A stretch of 15,968 bases of DNA from positions 1 to 15,968 of the forward strand of contig JAPKHC010000066.1 in the NCBI GenBank assembly GCA_026647215.1, given 5' to 3'. The position numbers were made by a program, and so were the translations under genes. Below, piece after piece: positions 12,025 to 15,968 of this stretch; the first letter of the stretch is position 1; each line of letters begins with the position of its first letter. A model generated the notes under the pieces. That model saw nothing but the letters and a program-made list of their open reading frames with translations. It made no database searches and was not told the origin of the DNA. The DNA comes from F1-120-MAGs118 sp013360535 (GTDB taxonomy: Bacteria; Planctomycetota; UBA1135; GCA-002686595).

Positions 12025-13848
12025 TCACTCGAGCTCGGTCACGACGCCCGCTTCGGCGCGCAGCCATTCGGCGCTGCAGTCGAAGCCGAGTGTGCGCACG
12101 ACCCTGTAATCGCCGGGGCGCAGGAAGCCGCAGGCGCTTGGAAGATCCGTCGCGATCAGGTGCAGCTCGACGGACGGGCCGCGATGAACGAGCTCGAACG
12201 AAACGGGAAAGTCGGGGTCGACGTAGCCGAGCGGGAGCTTCAGGCGCGCAGGGGCGTTCACGGAGAGCGTCGGCAGCGCGGCGACTACCCGCGAGGCAAC
12301 CTGCAGGCCCTCGAGGACCAGCGGCTCGCGACCCGCGGACTGGACGACGAGCGAGTAGGAGCCGGGCTCGAGGCCGCGGAACGTGAGCTCCTGCAGGAGC
12401 GGCGCGAGCGCGTCGGACGCCTGCGGAAAGCTCCAGTCGATGCTCCCGCGCACGATCCCGCCGCAATCTTCGCGCACGACGAACGCGCGCATCGCGGCGC
12501 AGGGGAAACCGACGGCGCCCGAGACGCCAACGACGAGCGCGCCCGGTCCAAGTTCCGCCCGCACGTCCAGCTTGAAGGTGAGCTCGCTCTCGCCAGCCCA
12601 AAGCGACTCGGCAACGGGGAGGTCGCTTCCGATCGTCGCCAACGAACCGCGCGCAACGAGCCGAAGGGGCTCGCGCGGCAGGTTCGGGATCGCGAAACGG
12701 CCGCGATCGTCGGTCGTCGCGACGTCGACGCGCGGGTCGCGCTCCCCCATCGTCTCCACGCGCACGCGCCAGCCGCTCAACGCGACGTCCCGCGCATCGA
12801 CAAGCCGTCCCTTCAGCTCGAGACCGCGGTCGAGCACGACATCCCACTCCACCTTCGACGGTGACTGCACGCTCCGCACGCCGTTCGCGCGGCCAAAATC
12901 GCCGCCGCCCGCGCGCAATTCGTAGGCACCCGAGCGGAGGCCGGTGAACGAATACGCGCCGTCCGCGCCGCTCGTGTTCATCTGCCGAAAGCCTCGTTCG
13001 GTGGCTCGCACGAACACGGGAGCCCCCGCGACGGGAGCGCCAGTCGAGTCGACGAGCCGGCCGCTGATTTCGCCGCGGCGCTTCGATTCGTCTAGGTCGG
13101 GCGAGCTCCCGATGCTGAGTGCGTAGACCGGGCCCCCGGCGTTCGACTCTCCGCACGACCCCGAGCCCGACATTTGCGCGCTGCTCTGTTCGGCGTAGAG
13201 CAACGGCTCGACGAACTGCACGCGCCCTTCGGCGTCGCGCATCGCGAGCGGGCCGGACTCACGTGTCCGTGCCGCCGCCATCCACTCCCGTGCGAGTTCA
13301 GCCGCACCCTCCGACGTGTCGTCAACGCGCGTCGCACGCACGGCCGCCTCCACGCCGCCCGGCTTCGCGAGCGCCACGCACGATCGTCCCGCGGCGAGCT
13401 CGACGCGCCGCCAGCCCTCCAAGTCCTCGAGCGCGACGTCGACCTGCATGCGCGGCTCGAACGCGAGCCACTTCACGACGAGCCGGCCGTTGGCGTCGAG
13501 ATTTCCGACGTCGTTGAGCGTGTGCCCGGCGGGAGCGAGCAGCACCGTCGCACCGCGCGCGGGTTCGTCGCCCTCGTCATACGCACACACCTCGAGCTCG
13601 TACTCGAAGCGCGGCGGAGTCCACGGCTCGATGTCGACGCGGTGCGGGCTCGCAAGCGCTGTCCTTGTCGGCGATTCCAGCACTTCCGGTGCCTCTGGAT
13701 CCGTGTCGGGCGCCTGAGCACGTTCTTGAGACGCATGTGCCTTCTCTGCACGCGGCGCCGTGTCGTCGGGCTCACGCGTGAGCACACCCACGACCGCGCC
13801 GAGCGCGAGCGCGACTCCGAGCATCAGGGCGAGCTCCAGCCTGTTCAT
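12025..13848 (-). CDS. Exported/membrane-anchored protein with two carboxypeptidase-regulatory-like domains (paralogue B)
   Basis: The product has 607 residues. An N-terminal signal anchor (about 5-23, LELALMLGVALALGAVVGVL, no lipobox) is followed by a low-complexity Ala/Glu/Pro linker to about 68. A first module (about 70-165) begins PWTPPRFEYELEV and contains LVVKWLAFEPRMQVDV. A short conserved segment GRVQFVEPLLYAEQ lies at 208-221. Two Ig-like carboxypeptidase-regulatory repeats follow: ISGRLVDSTGAPVAGAPVFV (261-280) to GGDFGR, and LKGRLVDARDVALSGWRV (345-362) to FAIPNLPREPLRLVARG. The C-terminal part ends GFLRPGDYRVVRTLG and WLRAEAGVVTELE. It is a tandem duplicate of the gene upstream at 13955-15811. 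Likely a cell-envelope or surface protein; no enzymatic motif is seen. Confidence 0.82.
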   Translation of the reverse strand: MNRLELALMLGVALALGAVVGVLTREPDDTAPRAEKAHASQERAQAPDTDPEAPEVLESPTRTALASPHRVDIEPWTPPRFEYELEVCAYDEGDEPARGATVLLAPAGHTLNDVGNLDANGRLVVKWLAFEPRMQVDVALEDLEGWRRVELAAGRSCVALAKPGGVEAAVRATRVDDTSEGAAELAREWMAAARTRESGPLAMRDAEGRVQFVEPLLYAEQSSAQMSGSGSCGESNAGGPVYALSIGSSPDLDESKRRGEISGRLVDSTGAPVAGAPVFVRATERGFRQMNTSGADGAYSFTGLRSGAYELRAGGGDFGRANGVRSVQSPSKVEWDVVLDRGLELKGRLVDARDVALSGWRVRVETMGERDPRVDVATTDDRGRFAIPNLPREPLRLVARGSLATIGSDLPVAESLWAGESELTFKLDVRAELGPGALVVGVSGAVGFPCAAMRAFVVREDCGGIVRGSIDWSFPQASDALAPLLQELTFRGLEPGSYSLVVQSAGREPLVLEGLQVASRVVAALPTLSVNAPARLKLPLGYVDPDFPVSFELVHRGPSVELHLIATDLPSACGFLRPGDYRVVRTLGFDCSAEWLRAEAGVVTELE

Positions 13849-13887
13849 CGATTGAATGCGGTGGTGGTCGGGCGAGCGCTCCGTCGG

Positions 13888-13902
13888 GCGTGCCCGGCAC
13901 GC
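13888..13902. other. 15-bp palindrome between the two exported-protein paralogues
   Basis: GCGTGCC and GGCACGC are exact inverted copies around a central C. The site lies in the 106-bp gap behind the stop of the first paralogue and could form a short hairpin, but there is no T-run, so neither a terminator nor an operator can be asserted. Confidence 0.25.
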
Positions 13903-13954
13903 GTGCGGCGCGCGCGCTCCGCGACCCGAACGCGCGCCCGCAGCAGGGGTTCAC

Positions 13955-15811
13955 TCATTCGAGCTCGGTCACGACGCCGGCCTCGGCGCGCAGCCAGCGG
14001 TCAAGGCTCGTGGTGCCGAGCGTGCGAACGATGCGGTAATCGCCGGGGCGCAAGAAGCCGCGCGCGCCAGAAACGTCGCTGGCGGAGCAGTGCAATTCGA
14101 CCGTGGCGCCGCGGTGGGTGAATTCGAGTTGGACGGGAAGACCGTCGGGCGAGGTGGTGTCGCCGAGGGCGAGCGACGCGGGGAGAGTGGCGGGGAGCGT
14201 CGGCAGCTCGACGACCTGTTCGGCGGCCACGAAAACGCGCGGCACGCTGACGGGCTCACGACCGGCGGCTTCGACCTCGAGCGAGTACCAACCCGGCTCG
14301 AGCGGCGAGACCGCGAGGGCGCGCTCGAACGGCGTGAGGTCGGGGAACGGCGACGGCCTCTGTCCCGGTGCGTACACGAGGCCTGCGGCGGCGCGCCCTG
14401 TGCCCTCGCGCCAGGCGCGGACTCTGGATGCACCCGGCGGCGTTCCTTCGACACACGTGATGCGCAGGACCACGACGCCGAGGCCGCCTTCGGCGCTGGT
14501 ATCGAGCACGAACGGCTGCTCATGCTCGCCCGGCCAGAGCTGCTCCCCCACCAGCATCTCGCAGCCTTGGCTCGCGCTTTCGCGGCGCGCGAGCAGTCGC
14601 AGCGGCAACGTCGGCAGGTTCGGGATCGCGAAGCGGCCTTCCGAGTCCGTCGTGGCTACGTCGACGAGCGCGTCGCGGCCGCCGAGCGTTTCGGCGATGA
14701 CCTTCCAGCGCGCGAGCGGCTCCTTCCGCGAGTCGATGAGCCTGCCCTTGAGCTCGTTGCCGCGCTCGAGCTCGACACTCCATTCCGTCGTGCGGCCCGC
14801 GGAAACGCTCAAGCGCGCCGCGGCGCGACCAAAATCGCCGCCACCCGCGCGCAAGTCCCAATCACCGGGCTGCAAGTTGCGAAAGACGAACGAGCCGTCG
14901 GATTCGGTGACCGTCGACGGTCGCGGACCGCCGCCGACGAAGTTCGCGACCAGCGGCGCTCCCGCGACCGGCGCGCCGTTCGAATCGACCAGACGGCCGG
15001 AAATCAGGCCCTTTTCGGGGTCTGCGGCACCGCTCGACTTCTTGACGCGCGAGTGGAGCTTGTCGACCGCGCTGCTGTAGACGCCGAGGACGTGCTCGTT
15101 CTCCGGCCGAATCACGACGGCCGTATCCTGCGCGCCGTAGAGCAGCGGCTCGACGAATTGCACGCGCCCGTCGGCGTCGCGTTGGGCCTTCGGGAGCTCC
15201 TCGGCGACGCTGCGGCGCTTGGGGGCGCTGGCGTCCAGCCGAAGGGCGTCGATTTGCGCCTTGTCGACTTGCAACTTCGCGACTCCGGGGACCAGACCGC
15301 CGCGCCGCGGCAGGGCGACGCTCGTGAAGCCGGCCGCGACATCGACGCGCCGCAAGCCCTCGCCGCCGGAGAGCGCGACATCGACCTGCATGCGCGGCTC
15401 GAACCCGAGCCACTTCACGACCAGGCGCCCGTCGAGGTCCGCGGTGCCGACCTCGTTGAGTGTGTACCCCGCCGGCGCGACGAAGATCGGCTCCTTGAGC
15501 CCGGGCTGATCCGCCTCGTCGAACACCCGCACCTCGAGCTCGTACTCGAACTTCGGCGGCTCCCACGGCGCGATCTCGACACGCTTGGCGTTGGCCGTCG
15601 AAGCGCTCGCATCAGGTTTCTCCGGCGTTTCGCTGGCCACTGCATCGCGCCGCTCGTCGTCCGAAAACTGCGGAGCAGCCTCCGGTTCCGCACTCGCATC
15701 CGCCGCCTGCGCCTCCGCCGCCTCTCCACGACGCTCGCCGCCCCACAGGTACACGACCGCACCGATCGCGACGGCGATCGCGAGCAAACCAGCGAGCTTC
15801 TTCGTGTGCAT
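13955..15811 (-). CDS. Exported/membrane-anchored protein with two carboxypeptidase-regulatory-like domains (paralogue A)
   Basis: The product has 618 residues. A signal anchor (about 4-23, KKLAGLLAIAVAIGAVVYLW) precedes an Ala/Glu-rich linker to about 75. Then come EIAPWEPPKFEYELEV (79-94), LVVKWLGFEPRMQVDV (130-145), DGRVQFVEPLLYGAQ (214-228), a first regulatory-like repeat starting ISGRLVDSNGAPVAGAPL (270-287), GGDFGR, a second starting ELKGRLIDSRKEPLARWKV (353-371) to FAIPNLPTLPLRLLARR, and the ending GFLRPGDYRIVRTLG, WLRAEAGVVTELE. Architecture and ending match the next gene downstream (12025-13848) block for block; the middle, about 175-260 and 440-500, differs. The start is fixed by a strong Shine-Dalgarno sequence. 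Probably cell-envelope-located; the role is unknown. Confidence 0.83.
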   Translation of the reverse strand: MHTKKLAGLLAIAVAIGAVVYLWGGERRGEAAEAQAADASAEPEAAPQFSDDERRDAVASETPEKPDASASTANAKRVEIAPWEPPKFEYELEVRVFDEADQPGLKEPIFVAPAGYTLNEVGTADLDGRLVVKWLGFEPRMQVDVALSGGEGLRRVDVAAGFTSVALPRRGGLVPGVAKLQVDKAQIDALRLDASAPKRRSVAEELPKAQRDADGRVQFVEPLLYGAQDTAVVIRPENEHVLGVYSSAVDKLHSRVKKSSGAADPEKGLISGRLVDSNGAPVAGAPLVANFVGGGPRPSTVTESDGSFVFRNLQPGDWDLRAGGGDFGRAAARLSVSAGRTTEWSVELERGNELKGRLIDSRKEPLARWKVIAETLGGRDALVDVATTDSEGRFAIPNLPTLPLRLLARRESASQGCEMLVGEQLWPGEHEQPFVLDTSAEGGLGVVVLRITCVEGTPPGASRVRAWREGTGRAAAGLVYAPGQRPSPFPDLTPFERALAVSPLEPGWYSLEVEAAGREPVSVPRVFVAAEQVVELPTLPATLPASLALGDTTSPDGLPVQLEFTHRGATVELHCSASDVSGARGFLRPGDYRIVRTLGTTSLDRWLRAEAGVVTELE

Positions 15812-15815
15812 CGAG

Positions 15816-15825
15816 TCCTCTCCTC
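15816..15825 (-). promoter_or_regulatory. Shine-Dalgarno stretch GAGGAGAGGA of paralogue A
   Basis: On the minus strand GAGGAGAGGA lies 4 nt before the ATG at 15811 (GAGG and GGAG reach 8-10 nt upstream). It is one of the few clear ribosome-binding sites in the window and decides this start. Confidence 0.6.
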
Positions 15826-15855
15826 ACCGCGAACGTCCAACCAACGGCGCGCTCG

Positions 15856-15861
15856 AGACTA
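15856..15861 (-). promoter_or_regulatory. Candidate -10 box TAGTCT for paralogue A
   Basis: On the minus strand TAGTCT lies 44 bases upstream of the ATG at 15811, giving a leader of about 38 nt that includes the Shine-Dalgarno stretch. The hexamer is the same as that at 7148-7153. No -35 is evident. Confidence 0.35.
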
Positions 15862-15878
15862 CCGCGCCTCACGGAGCC

Positions 15879-15928
15879 TGCGGTGCCGGATCGCGAAGTC
15901 TGCGGTGTCGGAGCGGGAATACGGTGCC
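15879..15928. repeat. Short degenerate tandem repeat, about 22-bp period
   Basis: Bases 15879-15900 and 15901-15922 match at 17 of 22 positions (core TGCGGTG.CGGA.CG.GAA). A third CGGTGCC begins at 15922, 19 bases after the second. It lies upstream of paralogue A's promoter region and could be repeated regulator sites or chance. Confidence 0.35.
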
Positions 15929-15968
15929 AGAGCAATTTGTTCTGCAAACCTCGGCCTGCGTCGACGGC

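Noticed and set aside
13174..15080. Long plus-strand frames antisense to the two exported-protein genes
   Set aside because: Their Arg/Ser/Pro-rich translations show no domains. The minus-strand frames share ordered blocks with each other, carry signal anchors and, for one, a strong ribosome-binding site.
1..15968. CRISPR arrays, tRNA or rRNA genes, insertion sequences
   Set aside because: No regularly spaced repeats, no cloverleaf or rRNA-like stretches and no transposase-like frames were found on either strand.

Overview
This is a very GC-rich bacterial chromosome segment, roughly 70% by eye in most coding lines. Two signs point to Planctomycetota or a similarly GC-rich, paralogue-rich phylum such as Myxococcota: long secreted proteins with carboxypeptidase-regulatory-like repeats, and lineage-specific tandem families of small membrane proteins. 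The phylum cannot be fixed from this window. No rRNA, tRNA, CRISPR array, integrase or transposase is visible.

Layout. (1) Positions 2-4905, plus strand: six tandem paralogues of one uncharacterised family, each with about three N-terminal membrane segments and a C-terminal domain that looks pseudopilin-like. A GrpB/UPF0157 gene sits between the fifth and sixth members. The sixth member lies between the true 3' end of that GrpB gene and a second, diverged copy of its last codons. (2) 5047-7011: a defence/addiction patch. It holds an AbiEii/AbiEi type IV toxin-antitoxin pair (minus strand) under a 54-bp palindrome, then a DUF433 antitoxin-like gene (plus strand) whose usual toxin partner survives only as a stub of 21 codons. 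A second copy of the palindrome lies alone at 3411-3464. (3) 7194-7787: a small membrane protein with a central helical segment and a GGSDGIH motif. (4) 7918-9614, minus strand: a lower-GC, translationally coupled two-gene unit, an AAA/ABC-type ATPase followed by a small protein with a D-x12-E-x-K nuclease-like motif. This is the best candidate for an undescribed defence system. It begins 14 bp behind an acyl-CoA carboxylase beta-subunit gene. (5) 9629-11990, minus strand: the carboxyltransferase gene (pccB-like) and an SDR oxidoreductase that has lost about a dozen residues of its cofactor-binding fold. (6) 12025-15811, minus strand: two tandem paralogous exported proteins with carboxypeptidase-regulatory-like domains.

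Regulation. Several genes have a TANNNT hexamer (TAGGCT, TACATT, TACTCT, TACCCT, TAGTCT) just upstream. For three of the array paralogues it ends exactly 6 nt before the start codon, which suggests leaderless transcription. The ATPase gene and the last paralogue at 15811 instead have clear purine-rich Shine-Dalgarno sequences. The minus-strand genes from 15811 to 7918 are co-oriented but probably form several transcription units, because pccB and the 15811 gene each have their own candidate -10 box.
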